Positions 11,784 to 21,470 of a DNA stretch of 64,000 nt are shown here, one piece after another. Source of the stretch: Erythroxylum novogranatense (lineage: Eukaryota > Streptophyta > Magnoliopsida > Malpighiales > Erythroxylaceae); assembly GCA_029891385.1 (NCBI GenBank), contig CM057228.1:66346523-66410522 (forward strand), written 5' to 3'. Each line of letters starts with the position of its first letter. The first letter of the stretch is position 1. The notes under the pieces were generated by a model. The model was not told the DNA's origin, did no database searches, and was given only the letters and a program-made list of their open reading frames with translations. The position numbers were made by a program, and so were the translations under genes.

Positions 11784-12034
11784 CTAAACATTAATAAACA
11801 TAATACCTAAACATATAAACATACCCTGCATTTGAGAGCCGAGAGCCGACAGTGGCTGGAGACAAAGACGACTTATCCTTGTTCTTCTTTTTTGGAATAA
11901 ACAGAAATTTGTGTTTCTGTCTTACTGAGATAAGAGACGGAGAAAAAAAAAAAAAGAAGCAAACATCACGGAAATAGGAATTTTTTTGTCTTGTCTATTG
12001 TCCCATCCCCAGAGACACTGTCCAAAACACAGGG
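10274..12034. mobile_element. PIF/Harbinger-like MITE with internal TAA array
   Basis: The left end CACTGCGTTTGG and the right end, read inverted as CCCTGTGTTTTGG, form imperfect terminal inverted repeats that extend to a shared TGTCTCT. Both ends are flanked by the trinucleotide TAA (10271-10273 and 12035-12037), the target duplication expected for PIF/Harbinger or Tourist-like elements. Subterminal GTGTTTGGTTG motifs repeat in the left arm (about 10360 and 10410). There is no transposase. Nearly 1.3 kb of the interior is a TAA-based array. Confidence 0.62.
10500..11785. repeat. TAA-based compound minisatellite
   Basis: Imperfect units of roughly 55-120 bp, each made of a CAAATTATAT anchor, a variable (TAA)n run, then AAATTTGAATAAATTGTAATA and TTGAATAATAATAAATA. 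I count about 15 anchors, for example near 10551, 10767, 10939, 11218, 11381, 11527, 11611 and 11709. Most length variation lies in the (TAA)n part. The poly-Tyr, poly-Leu, poly-Ile and poly-Asn ORFs here are artefacts. Confidence 0.9.
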
Positions 12035-12037
12035 TAA

Positions 12038-12337
12038 AGGTTAAGCAACTGAAGTGGCCGACGGTAAGGAGCTCAAAAGTTGCCAGATGTTAAAGTAATG
12101 CATTTGCTCACTAAGTCTACTCATTCCAAGTAGCTGATCGTCCACAGTACGATTTGCTAACAATATCCATTTATTTCTCCTATTCTCCATTTTTTTCCCG
12201 TTCATAATATTATATGCAATAACTAGCCTATTCCAACCACAACTTTTCTTTTATAAAAAGCTATTAACAGCTAAGCATGAATTTTATTGCAGGTCTGAGC
12301 CATAAGTAAAACAACTCTGGTTGATTTGAGATTAATT
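12038..12337. other. Unassigned spacer
   Basis: Unique-looking AT-rich sequence between the MITE and the first weak ORF. Nothing recognisable. Confidence 0.4.
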
Positions 12338-12625
12338 CTAAAATCTATTGAATATGGAAGAAACAACAGAAACCAATGTGCACACCAAAAGCTTATCACC
12401 AAGGACATAATGGAAGTTCACACTCCTGCCACTGGTTAATCCTCCTGTTGCAAAAAAAATACATGGAAATATTGCTTCTGTAAAAGCAACATTGCTCGTC
12501 TTCCTGCCCTTTATGCTTGCTCTTATGACGACCTCATTGCTATTTTCTTGATCTTGCACCAATGTAGCAATACAAAGAGCAGAGCATTGACAGTAAATTC
12601 GATCAGGGAGATGCAGAGAATGCAC
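12338..12625 (-). CDS. Possible 3' exon or pseudo-exon, unknown protein
   Basis: A 95-codon open stretch on the minus strand with mixed composition, unlike the transposon shadows, including VQDQENSNEVVIRASIKGRK. It lies downstream, in transcription direction, of the exon at 14265-13638. I recognise no domain and cannot define splice sites. The gap between this and 13153 contains a long T-run (about 12977-12992) and no convincing coding sequence. It may be chance. Confidence 0.2.
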   Translation of the reverse strand: MHSLHLPDRIYCQCSALCIATLVQDQENSNEVVIRASIKGRKTSNVAFTEAIFPCIFFATGGLTSGRSVNFHYVLGDKLLVCTLVSVVSSIFNRF

Positions 12626-13152
12626 AATTGTGACAACATTTCAGAGAGAAGACGATCTCAACAGACAAGAAAGCATAGTTTCTCTACAACAACCTCTGAT
12701 AGGACTATTGCAGGAGCTACACCTATCAAACCAGCCTTCTGTCATCGACACTTAGGAGTTAGAATAAGCCTGACAGGATTACTTCAGTGAACAAACCATT
12801 GATATCTGTTGATGTCCATTATCTGAAAAGCAGACTACTACCAGGATGCTCAATAATAAACCATTAATTAAATTCCTTCTGATGTGCAATCCATAAAAAA
12901 GATGTAGATAAGATCATTGCACATAAACCCGCTTTCCATTATTGACTTTTGAGATCTTACCGAGGGCTAATCCTTCTTTTTTTTTTTTTTTTGATTTATG
13001 TCCACAACAGGCTCATATCAATGTTTAACAAATATTCAATGTCAGCATAGATTAATTGTGCAAGTGAAATAAGCATTCGTATAAAAGCAATCTCAAACAT
13101 ACAAGTAAATCAAGATTAGACATCTCGATTAGCGAACTGCATTGAGCAATGG
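12626..13152. other. Non-coding gap in candidate gene region
   Basis: Possible intron sequence of a minus-strand gene. It includes a ~16-nt T-run near 12977. No recognisable feature. Confidence 0.35.
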
Positions 13153-13380
13153 TCAAACTTGAAATCCAAGCCTGATAACTTCAACCGAAGCAGACACAAT
13201 ATCATTGTCGTAAATTTGATTGGTGCTCAGAGCTTTACAAGGTTTTAAATGTGAGCTGACTCGAACGATATAATCGATTAATTTTACTCCATAAAACGAG
13301 GAGTGACGTTCTGAGCAATCAATACCACCTCTCCGGAGACCATTTGAGAATTTAGACCAGTGGATTGAAGATAAGTTCAT
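13153..13380 (-). CDS. Possible internal exon, unknown protein
   Basis: A 75-codon open stretch on the minus strand (begins NLSSIHWSKFSNGLRRGG) with ordinary amino-acid composition, ending in TGA. No AG acceptor lies directly before its ATG, and joining it to the upstream exon in frame is not obvious. I recognise no family. Listed because this is the only non-repetitive part of the window. Confidence 0.22.
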   Translation of the reverse strand: MNLSSIHWSKFSNGLRRGGIDCSERHSSFYGVKLIDYIVRVSSHLKPCKALSTNQIYDNDIVSASVEVIRLGFQV

Positions 13381-13637
13381 GGTTTTAGTAAACAGATCTC
13401 CGTTTTACGGAAGTTCGAAAATAAGGGCTCCATATGAAAACTAACATAAATAAAAAGCCTGAATTGGCTATGAAATTTCAAAAAAGTTGCTCACTTTCTA
13501 CTTCAGGCTAAAGTTCGACAAAAAGAACAAGATGTTTGAAAACAGATCTAGAAATCTGCACAGACCTTGAAGATCATCGACAAAATTTATACTTTACGTG
13601 CATGTTAAAAAGTGAGATCCTAATATCGTACACTTAC

Positions 13638-14265
13638 CGTGCATCGGAGGAGCACTGGCCATAATCTTAACAATCTCTTTGCATAAAAGGGAAAGTACTT
13701 CTTTGCCAAGCAAGTCAGACTTTGAATCAGCAGCAGATGCAGAAGGAAATAACTGTTGTAGAGGGGGCGCTCCTGAGCAATTTAAGCTATCATGATCAGA
13801 AGTTGCCGCGGGTAGTGACAAAGACGCTAATGGGTTTGGGTTTGAAGTATTTTCTTCGGCACAAGTTTCTGGTAAAGGATCAGAGGTTTTAGAGATTCTG
13901 GCTTTAGAGGATGGTAAAGGAACAGGTTTCCTTCTAGGTTCTTGCGACAGGGAAGTATCAAGAGAGAGTTTTACGGGAGGTTGACTTTCTAGTGGAGTAA
14001 ATGAATGAGAAGACATGGATGAAACCCTGTTGCCGAGATCTAAGATTTGAACAAAAATATTTGGGGGTCCAAACGAGCGTTTCTTGTCACTTTGAGAATG
14101 AGGATGCGTAGACGGATGGTTAGCGAAATCAAGGAGGTTTTGAAAGATATTTGGGGATTTAGACTGCACGTTGTTGCTGTTGAGACCAAAAAGAGTGTTG
14201 GTTATAGGTTGTTGGGATGTCAAAGGCCGGGATTGCAGATGATCTCCTAACTCCTTCTTCACCAT
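13638..14265 (-). CDS. Candidate first coding exon, uncharacterised Ser/Pro-rich protein
   Basis: A 209-codon open segment from ATG at 14265-14263 (minus strand) to a consensus splice donor: the exon ends ATGCACG and continues GTAAGTG (13637-13631). Reading on past the donor adds only KCTILGSHFLTCT before a stop. The sequence is Ser/Pro-rich and probably disordered. A diverged internal repeat begins PNIFQNLLD and PNIFVQILD, and the most ordered-looking stretch is LLGKEVLSLLCKEIVKIMAS near the end. No known domain is recognised. Its 5' part is present again as a broken copy around the copia insertion. It could be a host gene or a gene fragment. Confidence 0.45.
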
Positions 14266-14560
14266 TTAGTCTGCTGCCAAACCAATCCTTGCTCTTTTTC
14301 TTCAGTTGCGGATTCCTCTTGTACGCCAGTAATGTTCGACACCAATAAAACAAAGCTTTTACATGCTAATTATCTTCTTTTGTCCTCGTAATGGTTTGAC
14401 TTCCAATCGTACCAGAAAAACTGAAATATAAAAAGCACAAAAAAGACGAGTCGTTTTTTACAAAAGTTCCTTTTTTATATCTCGAATAGTTTGAAAGCTC
14501 GCCCTCTGCATCAATATTTATCGTATTCAATTGTTCTATCATTCAACTTTTCTTCTTTGC
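14160..14560. repeat. Segmental duplication, copy 1
   Basis: This segment (first codons of the exon above plus its upstream flank) is matched, diverged, by 15500-15579 joined to 26892-27440. Shared landmarks include GATGATCT followed by ACCATTTAGTCTGCTGCCAA, TAATGGTTTGACTTCCAAT and TCGAATAGTTTGAAAG-like sequence. Confidence 0.72.
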
Positions 14561-14795
14561 CTTCTTTATCTATTCTCTTTTTATTGATTCTTATCGCAAA
14601 AAGGTTGAATCTCTAATTTAAAGGGTCTCTCTATATTCTGACCCGATGAAATAATTAGGAGGATGTAAATCAGATACTCAGCGATCCGCTAAAGAGAAGG
14701 TTAACAACCTACAGACCTATAAGAAGTTCACCTTCAAAACTTACAAGAAATTTAAGAGTGTTACTCTCAACACTGCAAGCCGTGAGATTTGAACC

Positions 14796-15053
14796 TTACA
14801 CTTTGTTACAAATCTGACCCTGTTTGGCTTCAAGCTCAAGAACAAGCCTTTCTATTTCGCTTGCCATTTCTGATATCTGATCATTAAGACCAGAAATTTC
14901 CTGTTGAAGAACCTCAATTAAGGGACCATCCCTTAGTTCTTCTTCAATAAAAACCTTGGAATGTCGTTCAGCGTATTCCCAAATCCCTCCAGAACCAACT
15001 GAGCTACGCCTGTGTACATGTGATGTTGCCACGCGTAGGCTATTTCTTAATTT
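14796..15053 (-). CDS. Short ORF with predicted coiled coil, unknown
   Basis: Minus-strand open segment of about 85 codons, without a convincing ATG at its upstream end. It contains GGIWEYAERHSKVFIEEELR followed by a Leu/Ile heptad-like run (IEVLQQEISGLNDQISEMAS, then EIERLVLELEAKQG) and a stop at 14796-14798. The composition looks like a real protein fragment, perhaps a last exon or a transposon gene piece. I cannot assign a family. It is upstream of the exon at 14265 on the same strand. Confidence 0.3.
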   Translation of the reverse strand, partial: KLRNSLRVATSHVHRRSSVGSGGIWEYAERHSKVFIEEELRDGPLIEVLQQEISGLNDQISEMASEIERLVLELEAKQGQICNKV

Positions 15054-15499
15054 TGAATTTTATAGCAAAACAGGAGTGTTTACAAGTTGACAGGAATCTC
15101 TATGGCCTATGAGTATGATTCCCTAGATTCCTAATTCTTTTATAATTTTAGCTTTATGTTTTAATCCTTATTCACTCTTAAGGATGAAATGGTATTACCT
15201 CTATATAATTAAAGATAAAGCATAATATTTTGATCTTTGTTTATATTACTTTGACTCAACACAAAGCTGCAAATGTATGTGTTTATGTTCCCATGACTTT
15301 GAATATTTGGGAAAAAAAAAAGAGAAAATTTTGTTATTATTATTCACTTTATTTCTTTTTCTCTTCTCAAACATTCTTAAAATAATATCGTAATTCTACT
15401 ATTCATATTGTGGTTGAAATTGTAAGTTTTATGCAATCACGTTAATTTTTACTTAATGCACTAGTAATTTTTTTGTTCTTGTTGTTCTATACTCCTGGA
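15054..15499. other. AT-rich non-coding sequence
   Basis: No ORF, RNA gene or repeat boundary that I can support, up to the duplicated segment at about 15500. Confidence 0.5.
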
Positions 15500-15579
15500 G
15501 GTCCTTCTCGTAATGTTTCTCAAACAATTGATCAACCTCTTATTCGGATGTCCAAAACTAGGATTGGAGATGATCTTCC
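15500..15579. repeat. Segmental duplication, copy 2, left part
   Basis: Matches sequence around 14165-14245. It is cut at the copia insertion, and the target site CTTCC (15575-15579) is its last five bases. Confidence 0.65.
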
Positions 15580-16110
15580 TGTTGGACATTTTTGCCCTCA
15601 AGGTTAAGGGCATTTTTGTCCTTCTCCTTTTAAATGGTCAGTTATTAATTGTAATTTTAGTTTTCAATAACTTATCGGTTAAGTTACGTAATTCGATCTG
15701 GATAAGGGTAATAAAGTAGCCCAATAAATGATCTAAGTAAATGGGTCGAAATTTGGGAGAAAAATAGATCCCTTTCAGTGTGGACCTGGACCATATCGGT
15801 CTTGTGATGGAGAAGCCCGATATGGAAGCTATTAAAGGTTAAGGTCTCCTGCAGTTATTTAGTGATTCACGAGCATAAAGTTCTCTGACCTGTTAAGAGA
15901 GCTAGTGATTGAGTAAACTGTAGAAAGGTCTAGACCGGACGACGGTGAACAACTTTCTCAACAGGCCCGGAAGAATCGGAGCTCGTTTGGATGACGAAAA
16001 CTGCTACGGAAGTCGGAATGAACCCGAAATCAAGTATTCTGATATTCCTTCGTTTTTACCCTTTCATGTTTGATCCTGGGTACGTAATAGGGTCTGTGCT
16101 ACGTGTTACA
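15580..16110 (+). repeat. Copia 5' LTR
   Basis: TGTTGGACATT ... GTGTTACA. The TATA-like site present in the 3' LTR (TATATAAA) is reduced here to TATTAAA near 15830. Confidence 0.93.
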
Positions 16111-16112
16111 CG

Positions 16113-16124
16113 TGGTATCAGAGC
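16113..16124 (+). other. Copia primer-binding site
   Basis: TGGTATCAGAGC, two bases after the 5' LTR, is complementary to the 3' end of plant initiator Met-tRNA. Confidence 0.9.
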
Positions 16125-16319
16125 GGTTACGTGATCGGGTTGACAGAAAACGAAGGTTTTCGGTTTCCATTCTTTACAGTTTTCTTCATTTTTTGATTCA
16201 TTTTTCGGCTTTTTCGCATGAATAATTGCGTAAAAGTAGTGTACATGTGGTTAGCTATGAAAAATAGGTAGAAAACAAGCCAAACGGATCAAAAAATTGA
16301 CTTTCGGATAGCTAAAAAT

Positions 16320-16660
16320 CGCCCCCCATGGCGGAGGGGCAGGAGGGAGGACGCGTGTGGCGCATGCGCTGCACGTGCCTCACACAGCACGCGCTCCCAC
16401 GGGCATCGAACCGCAGACGCGTGCGTGACACGCGTCACATCCGGCTCCACACGTGGACCAGCCGATGTGGGACACGTGTCAGCGCGTGATACGCACGCCG
16501 CACAGTGGATGTACATTTGCACGCAGCTGGTGCGTGTCTAACATGCGCCACCAACTGATGCACGCGCGCGTGCAGAGTACACGCAGTCCGCAAGCAAGCG
16601 CGCTGACGTGGGGGTGCCACGTCACGACTGATGTCATGCTGACATCAGCCATACAGCCTT
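16320..16660. other. GC-rich island in copia 5' leader
   Basis: About 340 bp of GC-rich sequence with repeated ACGCGT, CACGTG and GCACGC cores, and inverted pairs such as GACGTGG/CCACGTC (about 16602-16625) and TGATGTCA/TGACATCA. It lies between AT-rich leader segments and has no coding sense. Confidence 0.7.
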
Positions 16661-17507
16661 TTTGCTACAGAAAAAAGAAGAAGGAGAATTTAAAAATTCC
16701 CTTAAAGGTTCCCCGGGTCCTTTTGGGTCAGTTTTCGGGTTCGGGAAAATTTTTTAAGTTGTTTTTAAATTTTTCTAGATTTATTACGTTGGTAATTTCA
16801 TTTCGAAAAAGTTTTAAAACTTATCAAAGCTAATTTTGAGTGTATTTGTACTTCGAACAGCACATGAAGGAGACGTTTAAGGTCTAATGTCTTATGCGGT
16901 ACGTTCGGTATCGGAAAGTACGATAAACACTCCTATTGAGAAATTTTGTTTTTCCAAATTCTCAAATAAAGTTTAAAGACAATGTTTTCAGTGTTAGTAT
17001 GTGTTAATTGACTGTGAATCTGGTTTTTTCAGTTATGACTGGTTTTCACATACACTATGCCCATATAAAATGTGAGGATGACATAAAGTTGTATCTCTTG
17101 TGTGTATGAACTGTCTAGGGTACTGATGAGAATGCAGTCACCAAAGTAGTTTTTCGAGTCAATATTTTAGATTGATCTGCTAATATGTTTGGGGATGTCT
17201 CTGACCTTATGTTTGGTTATTCTGCCCAAAGGTGTTGACCTTACATAATGTTTTGAGATGTTCATAAAAGCATTTGATAGAGGAAAACCGTTGCTTAAAT
17301 GGTCTATTCACCCAAAGGTGGTAGTATCATGAGAGTTAATGGTTTGTACTCTGATCGCTTTTATGTGAGAATCTGATTGCATATATTATGCATTCAGCCC
17401 AAAGGTGTTTAATAATATGTCTGCTTAGGTTCTTAGATGAGATACTTTAATGCTTTGAGTATCGTTGTTATTCTACATGTATACTGTTTAACATTGTCTT
17501 TTCTATT
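16661..17507. other. Copia 5' leader, non-coding
   Basis: AT-rich leader between the GC island and gag. It contains several diverged copies of a GCCCAAAGGTG motif (about 17226, 17309, 17398). No ORF of note. Confidence 0.55.
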
Positions 17508-18350
17508 CTACAGTCACCTTCTCAGTTAACAATAATGTTGTCACTATTGAAACCTTGAACGGTTTCAACTTCAAGAAGTGGAAGAAGGACATTGATTTTG
17601 CATTGGAGATAGCGGATATCAGTATGGCCATGCATGTAGAGAGGCCTTCCCCATTTATAGATGTCAGCTCAGAAGCTGACAAAGTAGTAATGGCAACCTG
17701 GGAAAGGTCAAATAGACTGTGTTATTTGACCATTAGGAGGTCAATACCGGATCATCTGTTGAGTGGATTGCCAGACACAACAGTGGCTCGTGAGTTCATG
17801 GACGGTATATCCCAGAGGTACAAGGTCTCTTCTCATGCTGAGATGAGTGCTTTGGTCAAGGAACTTTTCTCCATGAGGTACACTGGAGAAGGGGCGTCCG
17901 AGATTATATCATCCGGATGGTACACCTTCAGAGTAGGCTGAAGGCACTAGATATAATCATTCAGGACTCGCTGATAGTGCATTTGGTACTAAATACTTTT
18001 CCTAAGGAGTTTGAGATGTTGGCCACCTCCTACATCTCTCAGGATGAGAATTGGGATGTTAATGCTTTAATTTCCCGGTGTGCTACAACAGAAGGGAAGA
18101 TCAGGAATCCTTCTCATTAAGCTATGTATGTAGCCGAGAAGGGTAAAGGGAAGGGTAAACCCTAGCTGGCTAAAGGTAAGGATAAGGGTAAGAAATCCAA
18201 ACCCTCTCCTCAGAGTCAGAGTGGGCAGTCCAGCATTGCGAAGGGCCCACAAGACCTTAAAAAGATGAGATGCTTCTTCTGTAAAAAGAAGGGGCATAGG
18301 AAGTCTGAGTGCCAGAAGTACAAGTTGTGGTTGGCCAAGTAGGATTCATC
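17508..18350 (+). pseudogene. Copia gag with zinc knuckle (degenerate)
   Basis: UBN2/copia-type gag. The N-terminal LNGFNFKKWKKDIDFALEIA is followed by a Trp/Tyr-rich core, then by a frameshift at about 17911 into VHLQSRLKALDI and FPKEFEMLATSY. A Lys/Gly-rich tail precedes the zinc knuckle CFFCKKKGHRKSEC (C-x2-C-x4-H-x4-C, about 18271-18312). In-frame stops occur at about 18118, 18163 and 18342; the last fits a CAG-to-TAG change. No start ATG is visible, and the frame is open up to about 17508. Gag forms the particle that packages element RNA. Confidence 0.85.
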
Positions 18351-19378
18351 AGGTAACTCCTCAGCCTTCATGATTCATGAATCCAATGTTGCTATAACCA
18401 CATCAACTTCTTGGTGGTTAGATAGTGGAGCTTCTAACCATGTTGCTTCACAATGCAGGGATTCAGATCCAGGAGAAGGCCAACCAAGGGGGAGGAGAAG
18501 CTGATGGTCAGCAATAATAAAGAGGTAGACGTTTTGTACGTGGGAGATGTAGGATTAAACCTTGATACAGAGTTTGTCCTGGTTTTACGAGAAACGCTTT
18601 ATGTACCGTCTTTTAGACGAAATCTGATCTCTGTATCAGTTTTGGATAAAGAAGGTTTTCATTTTGTATTTGATAATACAGTTGTAAATATTTCTATCAA
18701 TACAAAACATATTGGTACTGCCTTCTTATCATATGGATTGTATAAAATGTGTCTTACTCCTAATGAAATGTATGCTTCTTCATATGTTGCTGAGCCATTT
18801 ACTCGAAAGAGAACCCTCATAAAGGAAACATTGTACATGTTGTGGCATAAACGTCTTGGCCACATTTCCAGGGAAAGAGTTGAGAGATTGATGAAGGATA
18901 ACATTCTCCCAACTCTGGACTTCAGTGATCTGGAGACATGTGTTGATTGTTGTAAGGGTAAGTTGACCAAGATAAAGAAAAAGCGGTCAACTCGAGCTTC
19001 TGGTTTATTAGACCTCCTACATACAGATGTCAGTGGTCCTTATACAAACACATTATGTAATGTTGGGTACTTCCTGACATTTATAGATGATTATTTTTTC
19101 GTTATGGTTATATGTTCCTGCTTAAAGGGAAGTCTAAAGTTCTTGATAAGTTCAAGATCTTTAAGACTGAAGTTGAGAACCAGTTAGGAAAATCAATAAA
19201 GATTGTCAAATCTGATAGAGGAGGGGAATACTATGGCATTTGGAATCAGCTGGAATAGTGGCTTAGTTCACTATGCTAGATAGTCCTGAGCAAAATGGTG
19301 TGGCCGAAAGGCGTAATCGCACCCTAAAGGACATGATGAGGTCAATGCAGAGCAGGACTAACCTACCCGAAAGTGTGA
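18351..19378 (+). pseudogene. Copia protease and integrase N-terminal part (truncated)
   Basis: SWWLDSGASNHVA (about 18410-18450) carries the aspartic protease D-S-G active site. The open segment 18453-19187 then has LYVPSFRRNLISVSVLDKEG, the pre-integrase domain with WHKRLGHIS and CVDCCKGK (the HHCC zinc site) and HTDVSGPYT, the first catalytic Asp of integrase. After a frameshift, SDRGGEYYG provides the second Asp and NGVAERRNRTLKDMM the Glu region. The sequence stops at about 19378, in LPES, where gypsy LTR sequence begins. The integrase C-terminal part is missing. Confidence 0.85.
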
Positions 19379-19408
19379 AATTTAAAGTGAAAGTGTAAAA
19401 TTTGAAGA
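19369..19408 (+). repeat. 20-bp imperfect tandem duplication at deletion junction
   Basis: GAAAGTGTGAAATTTAAAGT is followed by GAAAGTGTAAAATTTGAAGA, exactly where copia integrase gives way to LTR sequence. Confidence 0.6.
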
Positions 19409-19478
19409 ATTTAGAAAGTTTGACTTTTTGGAGTACAGAGTTGACTTTTTGATTTAGGCAGATTTTGAGAAAATGATC

Positions 19479-20300
19479 TTCATAAAATTTGTAGATTATA
19501 TTGAGAGATTTCTGTAGCCATAAAATTTGACAGTTTTCGATATCGGAATCAAAAGTTATGAGTTTTTGAAGTTAAGTGTATTTGGCGTTGTTTTGAAAAA
19601 ATACTATGAAGTATAGATTTGTGTGTATTGTGCTTTGAGGTCGATCGCCATACTGATATGGTTTGAATTGGAGTAAATAGTTTACGTGAAAGTTATAGAG
19701 AATTAGAATAGCTTTAAAGTGATGTATAATATGCAATTTTTGCATGTGGAGGTTGAAAGATGTGAGATTGTGAAGTTTGAATGTTGTTTGGTATTTCTGG
19801 GCAGTAGCTTCGATTTGGATTTTGACCCTCATTGATATAGAATTTGTTCATAGGATCTTAATAAAAATTGTAGCTCATGTTTCCAGCTTTCTAACGCCAT
19901 AAAGTATGCAATTTTTCGATGTCAGGGATAGAAGTTATGATAATGTGAAGTTTGGATATTGCTTAGGTGATTGCTAACAGGACAGAAACTTTGATTGAAA
20001 AATTGACTTAGCTAGAGGTTAAAGTTGCTTTGGAGTTCTTCATGAACATTGTAGAGCTTGTTTTTATCTTTCCATTGATATAAAGCACGAAAATTTTGGA
20101 CAAGGGAGTAGAAAGTTATGATTTTTGGAATTTCTGATGCTGTTTAGAGTGAAGCTGATCGACCAGTCACTTTTGATGGACTTTTTGACCCCTTTAGAGA
20201 TCGAACTTGCTTTTGAGTACTTCATAAAAATTGTATATCTTTCTTTTATCTTTCCAACGATACTAAGTTTGTAAAATTTGAAGTTCGGAGTCAAAAGATA
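19479..20300 (+). repeat. Five diverged ~180 bp modules in LTR C
   Basis: Anchors of the type TTCATGAAAATTGTAGA occur at about 19479, 19685, 19858, 20039 and 20221 (spacing 206, 173, 181, 182). Most are followed by a CTTTC/TATCTTTCCA segment, TTGATATAAAG-like sequence, AATTTTTGGA and GTTATGA. Confidence 0.7.
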
Positions 20301-20325
20301 TGAAGGTCAGAAGTTAGGTGGTCGA

Positions 20326-20456
20326 ATCGCGCGAACAATCGACCGCGCGCTAGCAATCGAGCGCCCGCGCGCCCGTTCGAGCGAGTGCAGCGCTCGCCCA
20401 CTCGCCCGATCGGGCGAGCGAGGCGCCCGTGCGCTGGTCGATCGGCCCGCGGGGTG
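20326..20456. other. GC-rich palindromic island in LTR C
   Basis: GC-rich block in AT-rich LTR. It includes the perfect 18-bp palindrome CTCGCCCGATCGGGCGAG (20401-20418) and several GCGCGC and GAGCG inverted pairs. Confidence 0.75.
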
Positions 20457-20644
20457 ATTTTCGACCGACCGACCTCTCTTTACTCTTTTAAGCATAACTT
20501 ATTCGTCTGACATCCGATTGATCTGATTTTTGAAGCGTTGGATTTCTAAGACATTTTTCTATCTTTCCATACTAGATTGATCGGTTTTGGAATTAAATTG
20601 AAAAAGATTTATTAGATCAAAGAGAGTTGATTGGTTGTAAAAGT

Positions 20645-21470
20645 CTTAACAGTGTTCAGTATTTTGGAGATATCTCGATCGATATAGCTCTGATTGAGTT
20701 GATTCTTATTGCTAATTAAAATAGAGACATGGGGCTACAAATTTTATGAAGAAGCCGATCAACAATTTAGGCTCTAAGACTTTCAATTTCTAGATTGAAG
20801 TTAAGTATGGTGTTCAGTTTTAATTTTGTAATGGTCTGAACAGACTTCAGTATTTTGGAGTTATCTTGATCTATAGAGCTCCAATTGATCTTATTCTTTT
20901 TGAAAATTAAACTGTAGATATGGATCTACAATTTATTTGAAGGATCCGATCGACAATTGAGCCTCTAAGACTTTCAATTTCGGATCGAAGTTAGGTGTAG
21001 AGTTTAGTCTCGGTTTTGTAAGGGCTGAATAGACTTTAGTATTTTGGATATATCTCGATTGGTAGAGCTCCAATAGATCGGATTCTTTTTAAAAATTAAA
21101 CTAGAGACATGGACCTACAATTGATATGAAGGAGCCGATCGACAATTTAGCTCCTAAGACCTTCAATTTCTGGATCGAAGTAAGGTGTAGAGTGCAGTCT
21201 CGGTTTTGTAATGGCTGAACAGACTTTAGTATTTTGGAGATATCTCGATCGGTAGAGCTCCAATAGATCGGATTCTTTTTTAAAATTAAACTAGAGACAT
21301 GAGGCTACAAATGTTCTGAAGGAGCTGAACAACAATTAAGTCTCTAAGACTTTCAATTCCTTGAGTGAAGCTCGGTGTAGTGTTCAGCCTCGGGTCTGAA
21401 GAACAGACTTCAGTATTTTAGAGATATCTTGAGTTATAGAGCTCCGATCGATCTGATTCTTAAAACTATG
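20645..21470 (+). repeat. ~190 bp tandem repeat, about 4.3 copies, in LTR C
   Basis: The phrase AGTATTTTGGAGATATCTCG or a near variant recurs at about 20657, 20848, 21037, 21227 and 21411. Each copy continues with GAGCTCCAAT, a GATCTGATTCTT-like segment, ATTAAACTAGAGACATGG, GATCGACAATTTAG and CTAAGACTTTCAATTTC. The related LTR B has only one such unit (about 40845-40990). Confidence 0.85.

Noticed and set aside
10555..11791. Long poly-Tyr/Leu/Ile/Asn ORFs (up to 240 codons)
   Set aside because: Produced by the TAA-based array in several frames on both strands.
16289..16833. 126-codon + strand ORF and minus-strand ORFs over the copia GC island
   Set aside because: Composition-driven open frames in the leader, with no known domain; the + strand one starts inside palindromic GC repeats.
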